A program made the translations under genes and the position numbers. From Heliopora coerulea (lineage: Eukaryota > Cnidaria > Anthozoa > Scleralcyonacea > Helioporidae), in contig JASJOG010000270.1 in the NCBI GenBank assembly GCA_030142905.1, positions 246,501-310,500 on the forward strand: DNA of 64,000 nt. Direction: 5' to 3'. Positions 1-12,551 of this stretch are shown piece after piece. The notes under the pieces were generated by a model. The model saw only the letters and a list, made by a program, of their open reading frames with translations, did not search any database and was not told where the DNA came from. Numbering within the stretch: the stretch's first letter is position 1; every line of letters begins with the position of its first letter.

Positions 1-827
1 ATTTTGAAATTTTAAATGCTCGGAAATGCAATTTCCTCCATTTTCAGAAGACGTTCCATGAAAACATGCAGGTACCTTTATTCCTCAAATTGTACAATTT
101 TAGCATCACTTACGTCTTCCAATTCATATACTGTACAAACCTTGGAGGCCACAATTTTCCAAGGATATTGTTTCACAAATCATTTTTGTAGCACAAAGGC
201 TGCAAAACTGATCTATGCAGTACCTCCCCAAAAGTTTCATCACAATTTCGATGGGTTCACTTTAATTGCCTATGAGGTTTTAGCCAATAATATGAAGTTT
301 CGATGGGTTTCCGTGGGCTTCACGCAGGAAGCACTGGTTTCCGAGTTTCCACACGATGGCTCACGCCATACGCGAATCCTCTACGCTCATTCGGTTCGAT
401 TTTGCGGTGAATTCCGCCAAATTTGGCGCCCGGTGGTGCCAGCAGGGAGAAGCGATAATAAACACAATAAAAGCAAATACATTGTGCATGCTCAGTTTTT
501 AGGAAAAATTGATGGGTTTCCGGAAACCCAATGAACCGGTCTGAATCCGCCCCTGGTATTCAGAATGACTAGGTTACTAACGACCGGCGCCATCTTGTGC
601 TGATTGCTGTACGATACGGGAATATCCTGAACGCAGCGTCAGCGGGCAAAAATATTCGGGCTTAGAATTACATGAGATTTTTTTGTTTTCTAGAACTGCT
701 GGCTCCACATTTTGTCACTTTTTTTGTCAGGAATTCAGCTTCACAACATCAAATCTACATACAGGCACTATTTTCACAACAGAAAATGTGATCTAAAAAT
801 TTTAAGATGAATTTTTAGAGGGGCACT
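1..827. other. Unassigned left flank
   Basis: I recognise no gene here. The + strand is open from 16 to 534 (172 codons), but the translation shows no domain, signal peptide or repeat I can place, so I treat it as a chance opening. The stretch may be the inner part of a transposon whose GC-rich end lies just downstream at 828-886. Confidence 0.3.
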
Positions 828-886
828 TTAAAAATTAAAGGGAGGGGTCCGGACCCCCTGGACACCCCGCTGGATCCGCCTATGTA
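828..886. repeat. GC-rich possible transposon end
   Basis: A short GC-rich block with a self-complementary core (ggggtccggacccc) sits in otherwise AT-rich DNA and ends in ctggatccgcc. A similar ctgaatccgcccctg string lies near 541-555. The block directly abuts the 3' edge of the PLE fragment, as if one element were broken at the other. The family is unknown; the repeat status is inferred from composition and symmetry only. Confidence 0.25.
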
Positions 887-1757
887 TTGTGGGCAGAGAT
901 TATGTTGTGGAAGTTTGGCATGCAGCTGTAACTGAGTTTGAGGGTGTTCCTGTTTAGGATTTTGTGCAGTGGATGGTCTGGTGGGAAGAATTCGTCGATG
1001 ATTTTTAGAAATTTGTGTCCTATATTTGTTGCTGCGTTGGAGTTGTATGGCGCATTGAACCATAAGACGCGTCTGGTTCTTGAACGCTTTGGTTTCTCGG
1101 GTTCGGAATTAAACTTTAGCGTGTTATTGTATCCGCTATTTTGTAAGGCTTCCTGATACGGCGGAATGGCTGTATCAAACGATTTTTTGTCTGATGATAT
1201 TTTGGAGAGTCTTCTGTTGATTGATTCAGGTATGGTACGTAGAATGGAAGGAGGATGATTGCTGCGGCTGTTTATATACTGTGGTATGTTTCCCGGTTTC
1301 ATAAATGGTTTGTAGGTGGCGGATCTAAGCTCCAGTGTGATGTCGAGGTAGTTAACAAATTTTTTATTAGCTTCATTGGTGATCTTGAGGCCGTGGTCAT
1401 GTTTTGCAGATGTGTTTCTTGATATTTTCAAGTTCTTTCGGTGATTTGTTAAAGGCAGCAAGTCCGTCGTCTCTGTAAAGTCCGATGTTGTTGTCATATA
1501 GCGGTGTTAGTTTTGACAGTAGGAAGGAGCCGACAATTTCACATGTCTCTGCTCCGTCAAACGAACCCATCTTCACGTCAAAAAGCGAGGTTGATAATTT
1601 CTGGCACCAAGCTGTGTTTTCGTCGTAAAGAATGGATTTCTTTGCCTGGATAATAATGTTTTTTTCGTCTTCGGTTATTTCGTCGTAGTTTGATGCAAAA
1701 GTCAGGGCATCTAGAAGTAATTTTTCAGATATCGAGGGGTAGAAGTCAACATGACAT
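887..1757 (-). pseudogene. Penelope-like element RT fragment (copy A)
   Basis: Minus-strand remnant of a Penelope-like retroelement reverse transcriptase. Translation from 1757 downward starts inside RT motif A (VDFYPSIS) and reaches the catalytic motif C (YRDDGL) in one frame. A frameshift between about 1497 and 1397 moves the rest into another frame, which carries the PLE C-terminal block with NHPPSILR and LSYSCM and stops at a TAG near 883. Everything before motif A and the whole GIY-YIG endonuclease are missing, so this is truncated at both ends. The same protein block occurs in copies B and C, at 24.7 and 26.4 kb. It is inactive. Confidence 0.85.
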
Positions 1758-3201
1758 TCCATTATTACAGTTCCACAAACATGGCGACCGTGACGTCTCG
1801 TGCGAACTTCCAGCTGATTGGTCGTTGATCATAATCCAAGCCAGCAGTTTTGGTGAACGGTCGTATAAAACTAGAGGAGGCGTGACGGCGAAAATTGGGG
1901 TGAAACTAAACGGCGCCATTTTGATTAATTGGGGAGCAAATTGTTCTTCACGAGGCCTTTTTCCGTCTGTTAGAGACCCTCGAGGTCGACCAACTGGATA
2001 TTTATGGCCAAACCAAAAGTAAAATACACGTTGTCTTCGATGTTTCTCAACATATTTTGTATGTAATACACCCTCAAACATTTTAAGGGATGTTTGTCTT
2101 CACAGTTGTGATTTCTTTCAATTCGTTTTTAGTACAGAATACAGTGTACCATTTTGGCGAGACTGCAGTTTAGCGATCAACCTTGTCGCTGGTCTTTGTT
2201 GCGGCCTCAGTGGCTTAGTGGGCAAGCGAGGCAGCGTTTGACAAGAAAATTATGCGTACCAACACATTCATTTGATTATTTGGAACGACAGACAAGGAGT
2301 ACAAAGTCACTTAGTTTCTTATTATCTACATTTAGTAAGGGTTTGAGCATGGGTTTGGTCTTGAAATAATGCTAGACGTCGTTGATCAAGAAACAGTGAT
2401 ATTGGTGGGATTTTAACCAGTAAGTGAAGCAGTAAGCCTTTTTCGAGTTGTAAAATCCTGGCAAAGTATTATCTTTTTTTAAGTTTGTAGATATCTGCAT
2501 TACCCAACGACATTTTAGGTCCCGTCATGAGAGCACTGAGCTATGCTGTTTAAATTTCCAGTTAAAAAGCTCGTTTCCTAGTTAGCTGAGCCGACGGCAA
2601 GACTAGCGACAATGTGGGTCAGCTAACCCGACGGGAGCCCGTAAATTGCTAACTTACTGTACTTAATCTTGCTCCAGTCACTTTTATCGTTTTACTCGAG
2701 CTACAAACCTGAACCACATTACAATCTGAGAACAAATGAAATGAATGGCAACACCATAAGCATTCGACTTGGGCGTTCATTTAGTTTTTGGACCTAGAGA
2801 AAGGTCTGGTGATTATTTAAAACGGGAAGCTTTATCGAAGGTTAGCGCTGGTATAATTTTAGTCATTTTTAATGGTAACATTTTCTTTTTAATGAATAAC
2901 GAAGCAGTAGATAAAAAGTTTGTTCCAATTTACCAGAGAGCAAAAAGTAAGTTTCAAGAGTTAAGGCAAAATTCGTGGACTGTTAAAAATACTTTTCGTA
3001 ACAGCCCCTCAAAGTTAGTATTTAAGCAAGATGAGTCTGAAGATGATATCCGTCTCACTACTACTGTTGGCAGGCTACATCTGGCTGAAAATTACCAAAT
3101 GCATTTAGGGAGTGGATAATTATTCGAAAGTTAGCGCCTATTTCAAAATCACCCCATCATGGGAAAGCGCTTATTCGAATGTGCCTCTGAAGTTCGTCTT
3201 A
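1758..3201. other. No recognised gene
   Basis: Short openings on both strands (for example 2769-3119 +, 116 codons, and 1746-2081 -) resemble no family I know. A Pol III A-box-like string (tggcttagtggg) near 2211 has no B box beside it. I see no supported feature. Confidence 0.4.
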
Positions 3202-3606
3202 CCAAGGCCTTTTCATACGTTGCACAGTTGTCGTATTTCATTCATACTGGCTTGGTCAATTAGTCGACGTAAATGGGTCTTCGTTTCATATGACAAGTTG
3301 AATTTAGATGTATTTAATCATTTTCAAAATCTTTATACAAACAATGCTCATGACAAAGAACAAAACATTTGATCATGGGCTAAAAAGAATGTATATTATA
3401 ATTTACGCATTTAATACGATGCGACATTACGACGTCGTCTGAAACCAACAAGCATTTCAGATGTATCCGTCCGATAATGACGGATAAACCTTCTTTGAGG
3501 AATTTAATTCGTTTCATACGTCGTATAACCGTCGCATTAAATCGGCTGAACTAGATTTCTCTGAAATAAATGCGACGATTGTGCAACGAATGAAACGGCC
3601 CTAAGG
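3202..3606. repeat. MITE with about 32-bp imperfect inverted ends
   Basis: The left end (ccaaggccttttcatacg..., 3202-3233) is matched by the reverse complement of the right end (3573-3606), with several mismatches over about 32 bp. The enclosed 400 bp have no coding capacity. The form fits a non-autonomous DNA transposon; no target duplication was resolved. Confidence 0.5.
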
Positions 3607-4029
3607 AACTTCATTCACAAACCACAACAAAACGAAATCAAACTGATGCAAATAAGAATATTAATTCCAGTAGCGAGGCTAAGCATAGCAATTGGTCATG
3701 CTATGCAAATATAAAATTTTGTACGATATTTAGATATAAACCAAAGCATATCCATTAACATTTTGTTGCAATTTCTAATCATGGTTACCATAACCACTAC
3801 ATTGACGACTAATTGCTGCAATTTTGTACGGCAACCATCGGGTAAGTGGATGTATATGGCTTGATACCTGAATATTGTTGATCATTTTAAGTTTGCATAG
3901 CATGATTTTTTGCTGTGCTCAGGTAATTTTAAATTTGGACAGCATGTTCAATTGCTATACTTAGTTTTGCCGTTTCTTTCGCCTCGATTCAAATCAAAGT
4001 CATCATTATATCTCTACTAACTTTACATT

Positions 4030-4535
4030 ATTATATGGCTGAGCTCGCTATCCGGTCTCTACGCAAAATCACGCACGCTGAATGGCTGTCTAGCCGTGCA
4101 ATAATTTTTCGTACAGACCGACTAGTTTTGGCAGGGAAATTTCCAAGCTGATTTGAAGAAAAACAAGCCAGATTCCAGTAAGTTTTAAAAAAGATTTATA
4201 AAAGCAAATTACGAAAACAGTAGTTAAATGTTCTCAACGATAATTTCAAGCAGAAAACTAGATGAATAGATGCAAAAAACCACGAAGAAATAGGTAAAAA
4301 CAAGCAGGCAAACCTAAGCCGGTAACTCACGAACACAAAACTTCGTTAAAAGTGATAAAAAAAGGAACCAAAAGCCATATAATAAATTCCTTATTAACCT
4401 CGTTTGTTCAGTCTGTACGGGAAAGTATTTGCCCTCGGTTTTTTTCGCACAGACCTCGCTCCTTCGTCGCTCTGTACAAAAACCTCAGATAAATACTTTC
4501 CCGTACAGACCTGACACTCGGTTAGCAAGTAATCA
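4030..4535. repeat. Interspersed repeat, copy 1 (pair with 34430-34935)
   Basis: The block from ttatatggctgagctcgc to actcggttagcaagtaa recurs in the same order and spacing at 34430-34935. Shared parts include a left section with cacgcacgctgaatggctg and a right section that folds back on itself: gtctgtacgggaaagtat near 4412 pairs with atactttcccgtacagac near 4492. The string agccatataataa in the middle is the inverse of the left border. There is no coding capacity. The family is unrecognised. Confidence 0.65.
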
Positions 4536-7036
4536 GTATTTTAACAATGACTTTGGTGAGTCGACACGTTAAATACATTTAACATCTGCTTGATTTCATT
4601 TTGTTACAGTATCAGATCCAAGTTGCTGATAAGATGAACTTATTCGGCTTCTCCTTGTTTCATTTGTACGTGACCTACTTGGCAAACCATGTCTTTTCTG
4701 ACAAGGTTGATGTGCCGCTCAAATATTTCATGACATAGTGATGTCCACAAAATTATGAAAGTCGTCAATGTTTTTGGCTGATGTGTCTTTACTAGCTGAT
4801 GTGCAGACAAGTTCACTTCTGTCGTTCCCATCTAAAATTGTGTCCAAGATGTCGTTACAAATTTTTACACTGTCATCTCCATTGATCTCCAAGCCCATAA
4901 CAGCGCGTCAAAATTCGTAATTTTCAATTGAACCATGACCAAGAACCCACTTTTCCATGAAGGTCTAAGGGATTAATTACACAAGACCGGTACGAATTCA
5001 GACAGTTACCAAAGTGAAAATTGTCTGAAATGTCTACATCTGAGAGCGGAATGAAACTAAAGTCATATTCTGGCAAATATTTCAGACCGCATTCGGAGTA
5101 TTCGTTTCCAGTAACAATGCTTTTTTTACTCTTTGCCACATCAATGATTGGTCTGGAGAGATTTTGCGTTTTCAAGATTTCGTACTGAGTTCAAATCGGT
5201 CAGAACTCATTTGTGTTGGTCCACCACCTCAAATAAGTGAGACCGGTCCGAGCTTATTTTTCGAACCTGTCTGACGTAAACTAAAACGTGAATTGGAAAA
5301 AAGCGACATTGTTTAATATTTGAATGACGGATAAGCCACGGTATTCATTGAAACGTAATTAGACCGACAGTTGGCATCAAAATAACGAGAGAAGAGGAGC
5401 TAGGTTTGGGGTACAGAATTGCTGCAAGTTGCTCAAATATATGTTTTTATGCTTATAGTTTTGTTAGTTATTTTTCCTTGATTATGACGCAAATGATTTA
5501 TGAAAACGGCCACAGCCATAGCATTATTAGACATAAATGGCGTGCACGGTCATGCGACAGGTGCAAATTGAACTCATTTGCACTTATTAACCGCTGTATT
5601 GGATTGACCTGTGATGATTGACTACTGCACGATACAGTTTGAAAATTAGGCTCAACTGTTATAATTGTTTTCCTTTGAAGTTAAAAAATAGCCCTTTCAG
5701 TTTCACAAATGTGTTTTCTTCCATACATTGTAGTACCACCCAAAAGAGAAAGAAATTATCAACATTGCCTAATACAACAGTTTGTTTTTCTGTGGAAATA
5801 GTCCTGGAGGAAAGTTCCTTTCGGACAAAATGGAGGATTTATAGGGGCAAACAACGACTGCTATGCGGGGTTGTTCCATTTGGATCTCTGGCAACACATT
5901 GGAGCCCGCATTCTATGGCTAATAATTCTTTGGCCATAGCCCCTATAAATTGATGAAGGGGGCTAATTAAATGCGCTTGTTCAGTTGGTACCTTGGTGAC
6001 AGGCTTCTTTCTCAAACTGATCACCGAATACACGTTTGGCATCCTCAACTGTCGTCTGAACTTGTTTCGTTTGAACAATTCGACATGACGTATAAAGAAA
6101 ATACAACAGATCATGTAGTCGATTACTCTCGGTTTTAACTTTTTACCGGCTTGAGATAAACACAAACTATTCTTAACGTAATTTTATTTCTTTAACTGTT
6201 AAACAAAATCGACTACAGAATGTTAGAGAATTCGAAGAGGGCAAGCACTGCAGAATTGCTAACTCTATGGATACATTATCTATTCCCAGATTTAAACTGG
6301 AAGAGATGTGGCAATAGAGTAACGACTGTTGACATGCTTGCCTGTCCCATTTGTTTGCAAATCTGTGGTCAATTTTTCTTTCATATGTACGCCGGTCAAA
6401 GTAATAGGGTTCCACTGACCAATGCACAGCTGGAAACTGCTTGTCGTGTTTTATTCATCGGTTTTCCCTTTTTGCCTCTACAAGGTTTTTCCCAAGAGAA
6501 GTGATGAAGAAAGCCTGTTTGGTGTTGCCTGAAAGACGTTTTAGGTTAGATTTCTTGAGAAAATCGCAAGTGAACTCAAGCATGTTCGATAAAAACCGAA
6601 ATAAAATCTTTGAGTAATTGCCAGGAAATCGACGATGGTTTACACAAATGGAGTCTATATTAAGTGAAAGAAAATCTTCAAGTCTATAAACATGCAGCCA
6701 AGAGATTATTGATGCTATTAGCACATAAGATGACGAAAATAACTTTACGCAACGTCTAGCACAATATTCCTTCCTTTTAAGAAAACCATACTATCACTAA
6801 GTTTATTTTTGGTGCTGCTCTTCGCCCCAGCGATTCTTATTTCACAATTATTTCTGTTAATAACTTGCATACATATATACATAATACCGTAGTTGTTTTA
6901 TGTTTTATTTTTTTATTATTCATACCGTATTTACTCGAAAAAATGCACATGATGAATCCATGAATATTACTCCTGAAGAAAATAAAGGCATCAAAAGAAG
7001 ACAAAAGAACGATTTGTACGGTGCCAGTCATGTTTC
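4536..7036. other. No recognised gene (2.5 kb)
   Basis: Several small openings exist on both strands (4924-5175 -, 5839-6165 -, 6220-6504 +), none with a motif, splice context or family resemblance I can defend. A 9-bp inverted pair, tataggggc and gcccctata, lies at about 5841 and 5937. No supported feature. Confidence 0.4.
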
Positions 7037-8245
7037 AGATTAAAGACCGAGCGTAATTGCCTTGATCTGTCTGGAAAAGTTGCCGTTATCAACTATGCTG
7101 AAAAACACCCCAACCTCGGAGCCAGAAAGATTGCTGAACATTTCAAAACAGGAAGGACGCAGATCCAAACCATATTGAAAAACAAGACATCCATTCTTGC
7201 TTTGCACAAAAGCAGTGATGAAAGAAGTCAGCAAAAGCTACGACGCACAGCTAATTACATGTACACCGATGTAAAGAAAGCAGTGTGAGAATGGTACAAT
7301 ATGTGTAGAAAGTCGAACATACCAATTTCGGGAACAGTGCTTCAAGAAGAGGCCCCAATAATCAGAGAAAGATTCGAAACAAAGGTTTTACCGCATCAAA
7401 TGGCTAGCTGGAAAATTTCAAGAAACAGCATAACGTATGCAGTATGAGAGTTACAGGAAAAGAAAACGATGTTAGACCAGAGACAGTTGAAAGTTGGAGT
7501 GAGAAGGCACGAGAATTTACCTGAGGATGGAAGAAAGAAGACATTTGGAACATGGACGGAACTGGGTGTTTTTGGCACGGTCTTCCCGAAAAGAGGCTCG
7601 GTGAAAAAGGGAAAAGATGCAGTGGTGGCAAAAAAGCTAAGCAGCGCAATACATGGGCATTTTTTGTTAACGCCGCTGTTGCAAAAGATGGTCCTATTGT
7701 AATTGGAAAATCTGAAAAGCCGCGGTGCTTTAAGAATTTGAAAGACAAAAAACTTCAGTGTAAGTGCAGTTACTTCTCAAACAACAAAGCCTGGATGAAT
7801 GCTGGCATCATGAAGGAAGTTTTGTCGAAACTCAATCAACGATTAAAAAGAAGTAACAGGCGCATTTTGTTGTTCGTCGATAATAACCCTTGTCACGCGG
7901 AATACTTGAATCACAGCTTTTCGAATATAGAAATAGTATTTTTGCCAAAAAAATACGACCTCCAAGACTCAACCACTTGATACTGGTATCATTTTTAATT
8001 GGAAGGTGAAAAACAAAAAAGGATTACTTCGATATGTGTGTGGTCAAATCGACGGATCGAACAGTACAAGTGATATTGTAAAGTCCGTCAATTTGTTGAT
8101 TTCAATCCAATGGGGAAGACAAGCGTGGGACGAAATATCCTCTGATACAATCCAGAAATGCGTCAAAAAGGCTGAAATGTGTCCAGACGAATTAACTGTA
8201 GAGGATGACTCATTTGAAGGGGAAGTATTGCAAGATCTGCAGTAA
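7037..8245 (+). pseudogene. Tigger/pogo transposase, broken
   Basis: In order: a CENP-B-type DNA-binding region (LSGKVAVINYAEKHP, then GARKIAEHF) at 7037-7290; a second helix-turn-helix half to about 7390; and the DDD catalytic domain at 7552-8245. The three catalytic aspartates are visible in NMDGTG, LLFVDNNPCH and TQPLDTGI. In the first motif the residue after Asp is Gly rather than the usual Glu. Breaks include an in-frame TGA near 7287, further stops near 7446 and 7520, and a frameshift in a run of seven A near 7950 that separates the second and third aspartates. The last codon is at 8243-8245. The protein would act in the nucleus by cutting and pasting its own DNA at TA sites; this copy cannot. 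Confidence 0.8.
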
Positions 8246-8304
8246 TTGATGAGTGGAATCCACGAATCATGATTCGTGGATTCCACTCATCAATTACTGC
8301 AGAT
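8235..8304. repeat. 70-bp perfect palindrome at transposase stop codon
   Basis: Positions 8235-8269 are the exact reverse complement of 8270-8304, with no spacer. The left arm contains the last transposase codons and the TAA stop, so the right arm is an inverted copy of the gene's 3' end. Directly downstream (8305-8360) smaller palindromes built on tactacatgtagta follow. Such a structure would form a strong hairpin in RNA and single-stranded DNA. Confidence 0.9.
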
Positions 8305-8957
8305 TATTACATGTAGTACAGTACTACATGTACTATCAATTACTACATGTAGTACAGAAGATTAGATCTCAGCCGAAAATGATCTTGAAATTTGTGCTAC
8401 ATACATTGATAGTTCTGACACAAACTGGAGGAAATAGTTCGCAATTAATTATTAGAAGAAAACGTGAAGATTCACCCACTTCACCCATGGCGCTCTCAGT
8501 AAGCAATGACGAATATGACAAGGACTTTAAAGAATCCAAAATCAAGTCTTTGACGGAAGCTATTGGACATGCTGAGGAACTGCGCAGATTTGCGTTGTAT
8601 CACGGGTACAAGGAACTTACGTCGTCCATTTTGAGAACGAATGACTTGCTTTGCACTTAAAAACTCACTGCACCGCGACGACAAATGCAGATTAGAGACT
8701 ATTTTAAGCCAGCCTAGCTGACGATATAATTACGCATGAATCGAACGTCGACTTTTGTTTCATGTCGTTTCTCAACTTAGAAATGATTCGTTGTTAGTTG
8801 TTTTTTTATTAAAAGCTACCGTCTGTACTTGTTAATGACTGGTAAATTGATTAAAATTACCGACTTCCGACACATCCATGTTCGACTCTTGGCATCCCTC
8901 TATTAAGCGGTCACATTGTCATTCCCCGAGGTTGGCCGCTTAATGGAGGTTTGACTG

Positions 8958-9411
8958 TATATAGTTATATGTTACATATAGAGTTATATATACATATAGA
9001 GTTAAACACATAGTGGTAGTTTCATACGTATATAGTGATAGTTTTACGAACAAATTTCAGTTTCAAAGCCATCCCACAGCGTAACGTCTGTGCATCAATA
9101 TGTTCGAGCAATGGAATGAGAAAAATTGATTGGTCGGTTGTTTTCGACATGAACAAAAACAAACATATCGTAACAGTCGATAGACCAGACGGGAACCGTA
9201 ATCGAGTGTGCAGCAACTACTTTTCAAAAGTGCCATAGTGAATGAAACATGTGGAGAAAATTAGCACAGAAATATTTAATTCGTTGACTTTTCCTTGTGC
9301 AGCTTATTTAACGATTATTCACCGAAAGCGAAATGAATGTTGTTGAATGATCTCCGAGACGAAGTCGAGGGAATTATTCAATAATATTCACTGAGCCACA
9401 GACGAATAATT
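8958..9411. other. Low-complexity flank, no gene
   Basis: Repeated atatagagttatat-like words at 8958-9015 are followed by AT-rich sequence with small openings on both strands (9022-9238). The minus-strand opening shares a short RLRFPSGL string with one near 45.9 kb, which hints at a shared repeat but is too short to define one. Confidence 0.3.
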
Positions 9412-9604
9412 GTTTTAGTATTATTACACAGGTGATTATTTGAAAGAAAGTCTCCTCGGTAATTTTGTCAAAGCTACCCGCTGTCTTGTTTCTGAGTCTT
9501 TACTGTATATTCACCTATAGGTGATCATTGAGATTTATGAAGTATATTTCTAGTCAATTACCACGTGGGATTTTAAATAATCACCTGTGTAATTATAATA
9601 AAAC
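9412..9604. repeat. 193-bp MITE
   Basis: Terminal inverted repeats of about 30 bp: the left arm at 9412-9441 includes attacacaggtgattattt, matched by aaataatcacctgtgtaat in the right arm at 9571-9604. The interior is non-coding. It lies just 55 bp before the hAT element. Confidence 0.65.
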
Positions 9605-9659
9605 ATCTCCAGAGTGTGATTAGGATTAATATTTTAAAGTATCTCGACTTAAGTGTGTA

Positions 9660-12543
9660 CAGTGGCGTAACGTGGGGGGGGCAAACGGGGCAAATGCCCC
9701 TAGCGGCACTTTCAGAGGGGCGGCATTTTTGCGATTGAATCTTGAATAAATCAAAATAGAATAGATGATTATTTAACCGATGCTGGAAAGTTGCAGCATT
9801 ATACTATCACAAGTCAGACCATCACACGTCGTTCGACACTCGGTATGAAAATTACGTTCCATATTTAATTAGCATTATTGTACTGTTCGTTGTAATCGCA
9901 AAAATACTCGTCATCTATTAACCGCTGTCCAAAAAAAAAATAAAAATCGATTGCTGATTCGCAATTAAAATTGTTTCCGGCAAGATCTACTTCAGTATTA
10001 TATCAGACAGAGAGTAGACACAGAGTTGTGATCAATCCCAGTCTTTCAAAGACAGGCTAGACAGCAAAGAATCAAGTTTAGTTGTTGACTTGGTAAGTGA
10101 ACCTTTTTATCGTGTTTATATTAAAAACGCTTAAGGAGAGACGACAACAATTGGCAACAATTCAAATGCTTTTGGAAAACCAACGGGGTTTACAGACTGG
10201 AGTAAACTCAATCCGCGAGTAAGTGCTCACGAAGAGACGTCGGCTCATGAAGATGCCAAAATCCGGTGGGTCGAGCTTCAAATGCGTCTGGAAATGAATG
10301 CAACGATTGATAACGTACACGAAGAAAACATCAATCGTATCGCAAGCAACTGGCGGGAGATCCTCAAGCGAATCCTGGACTGTATTCCTTTTCTCTGTAG
10401 GCAAAACCTGGCTTTTCGAGGACACCGAGAGATCCTTTCATCCACCCAGAATGCTGGAAACTTCCTGGAGCTCATAAGATTCCTCGGAAAGTACGATCTA
10501 GTGGTTCGCGAACACCTGGTTAGGGCCCAAGCCCAACCAAATACAGTGTCTTACCTTTCACCTCTAATACAAAATGAATTCATTTCCATTCTTGGCCGTC
10601 GTGTGTTAGACGTCATTTTAGAAGAGGTCTGCGAAGCCAAATACTATGCGATAATATTCGATAGTACTCCTGATCTAGCCCACGTCGACCAGATATCGCA
10701 GGTGCTGAGATATGTGAAAATCGCAGGAGGAAATGTCGAGGTAAAGGAAACATTTCTTGGCTTTCTTCAGCTGAAAGAAAAGAATGCTGAAGCGCTTACA
10801 AAGTTGATCTTGGAAAAGTTGGCAGAAGATCAACTTGATATTCAAGACATTCGTGGACAAGGTTATGACAATGCGGCTACCATGTCAGGTGTACACCGTG
10901 GCGTGCAAAGACGGATTTTACACCTCAACCCCCTCGCTACCTATTTTCCCTGCAACAACCACTCCCTCAATCTGGCAGGAGTTCATTCTGCCCAGGTTTC
11001 AGTTAATGCCACCACCTTTTTTGGGACGCTGAATCGTCTATTCGTTTTTTTCTCATCGTCAACGCATCGATGGGAAATAATGAAAGAGCATGTGCCGAGG
11101 AAAACTGTCAAGAGGGAATGCGAGACAAGATGGAGCTCTAGGTACGATGCCGTTGATGCCGTAGCGTCAAGTTTTGAGTGTATTATTGCGGCACTGGAGC
11201 AGCTTCGCGATGGTGTCAACGAAACCGCTGATACACGCTATGATGCCAACATTCTTCTTTCCTGTCTGATGTCATACACCTTCATTGCCTACCTAACATT
11301 TTGGCATCAAATTCTGAAGGAAGTTAATGATGCTCAAGTCTTTTTACAAAAACCTGGGCTTGGCTTAGATGATTGTGCGACGAAACTAGAGTCGCTTGTT
11401 CTCTTCTGCCAGGAAGAGCGTGAAAAGGTGGTCGACGTTGCGAATGAGAAAACCATGGCGTTTTGCGCAGAGAATGGCATCGCAACAGAAAGGAGGACGC
11501 GACGTAGAAGGAGGTTGGCGGGTGAAATTGGCGAAGATGCTGGGTTATCGCTACAAGATGAAGTGAGGTGTGAACAGCTTCAAATAATTGATCAATTGCA
11601 CAAAGAAATGAACGAGAGAACAGGAAGGATAGTGGAAGTAAACAGGATGTTTGGGTTTCTCACCAATATGGAGATCCTTATTGAATGCGACCAAAGACGG
11701 CATCATCAGCACCGCAGTTGACTTACTCACAGGGACGTACAACAATATTTCGGCTGTTGAACTAAGAAATGAAATCCAACGTCTGCAACGCCATATCAAT
11801 GCCTATGTCCTTCTAACAGAGGAAGCAGTGGCTAGTTGGAGTGCACTCGACCTACTTCGTTGGGTGGTAAGGTGGGGACACGAAACATCGTTTCCAAACG
11901 TGTTCATATCCCTGAGAACATTTCTCACCATGTGCTTGAGTGTTGCTTCCTGTGAAAGAAGCTTTTCAAAGTTAAAGCTCATCAAAACCTACCTGCGGTC
12001 AAGTATGGGCCAGGAACGACTGAGTAGTCTGGCACTTTTGTCAATTGAAAGAGACATCATGGATACTATTGATTTTGATTCTGTTATTGACAAGTTTGCT
12101 GCAATCAAGGCTCGAAGAATTAAACTTCACTATCAAAACTCGCCTACTTAACTGTTATTATATAATGAAATTAATGTTATGTTATATTGTTATTACAAAC
12201 GTTTCTTTATCACAGCTTTCATAATACAGGACCATATTGGGGCGTTTTCGGGGTATAATTAAATCATGGATATTATATATTGCATATTTTTTGATAAACA
12301 AAATTAAACCGGATATCATTAATATCACTTGATCAAATCAAAAAATGACGTTTTCTGCCCTTCAGAATTTTAGCACAATGACATTTCAGAGACTGTAGAT
12401 GTCAACATTTCCCAGTGGATGATCCTCCGGATCCCAAGCGACCTTGAGCCTCCGCTGCCTGCAATCCCATCTTTGGCGCGACCCGCTGGGGGCTGCATAT
12501 TATACTCATGCCCCTAGACAGACTTCACCACGTTACGCCACTG
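9660..12543 (+). mobile_element. hAT transposon, nearly complete, with 8-bp TSD
   Basis: The element starts with CAGTGGCGTAACGTGG and ends with its exact 16-bp reverse complement. It is flanked on both sides by agtgtgta (9652-9659 and 12544-12551), a perfect 8-bp target site duplication as made by hAT transposases. The total length is 2884 bp. Just inside each end is a run built on gcccctag, at 9706 and 12510. A likely 5' untranslated intron donor (ttg|gtaagt) is at about 10092. One transposase gene fills the centre. The perfect duplication and nearly open reading frame suggest a fairly recent insertion. Confidence 0.93.
10135..12151 (+). pseudogene. hAT transposase with one frameshift
   Basis: The frame is open from 10135 (after a TAA) and has its first ATG at 10282. 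The part upstream reads TGFTDWSKLNPRVSAHE, typical of the end of the TTF-type zinc-finger region of ZMYM-like hAT transposases, so coding probably starts in an upstream exon. The catalytic region runs to about 11690, where one base is lost or gained. The C-terminal dimerisation region continues in frame 11651-12151 with VASCERSFSKLKLIKTYLRS, the hAT C-terminal signature. The frame break is the only defect I see. Role: cut-and-paste transposition of this element in the nucleus. Confidence 0.88.
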
Positions 12544-12551
12544 AGTGTGTA

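Larger units (their letters stand above)
7037..8957 (+). mobile_element. Tigger/pogo-type DNA transposon, 5' end not found
   Basis: A decayed Tigger-like element. It carries a CENP-B-like helix-turn-helix region and a DDD transposase (see 7037-8245). It ends at 8957 in a right terminal sequence, ccgcttaatggaggttt then gactg, followed by TA, which is the classic Tigger terminal sequence and target site. I did not find the matching left terminus upstream of 7037, so the 5' end is deleted or diverged. The 700 bp between the transposase stop and the right end include nested palindromes and a 135-codon opening (8253-8660) of unknown origin. Confidence 0.75.

Noticed and set aside
16..534. 172-codon opening as a host gene
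   Set aside because: No domain, no splice context and no recognisable residue pattern.
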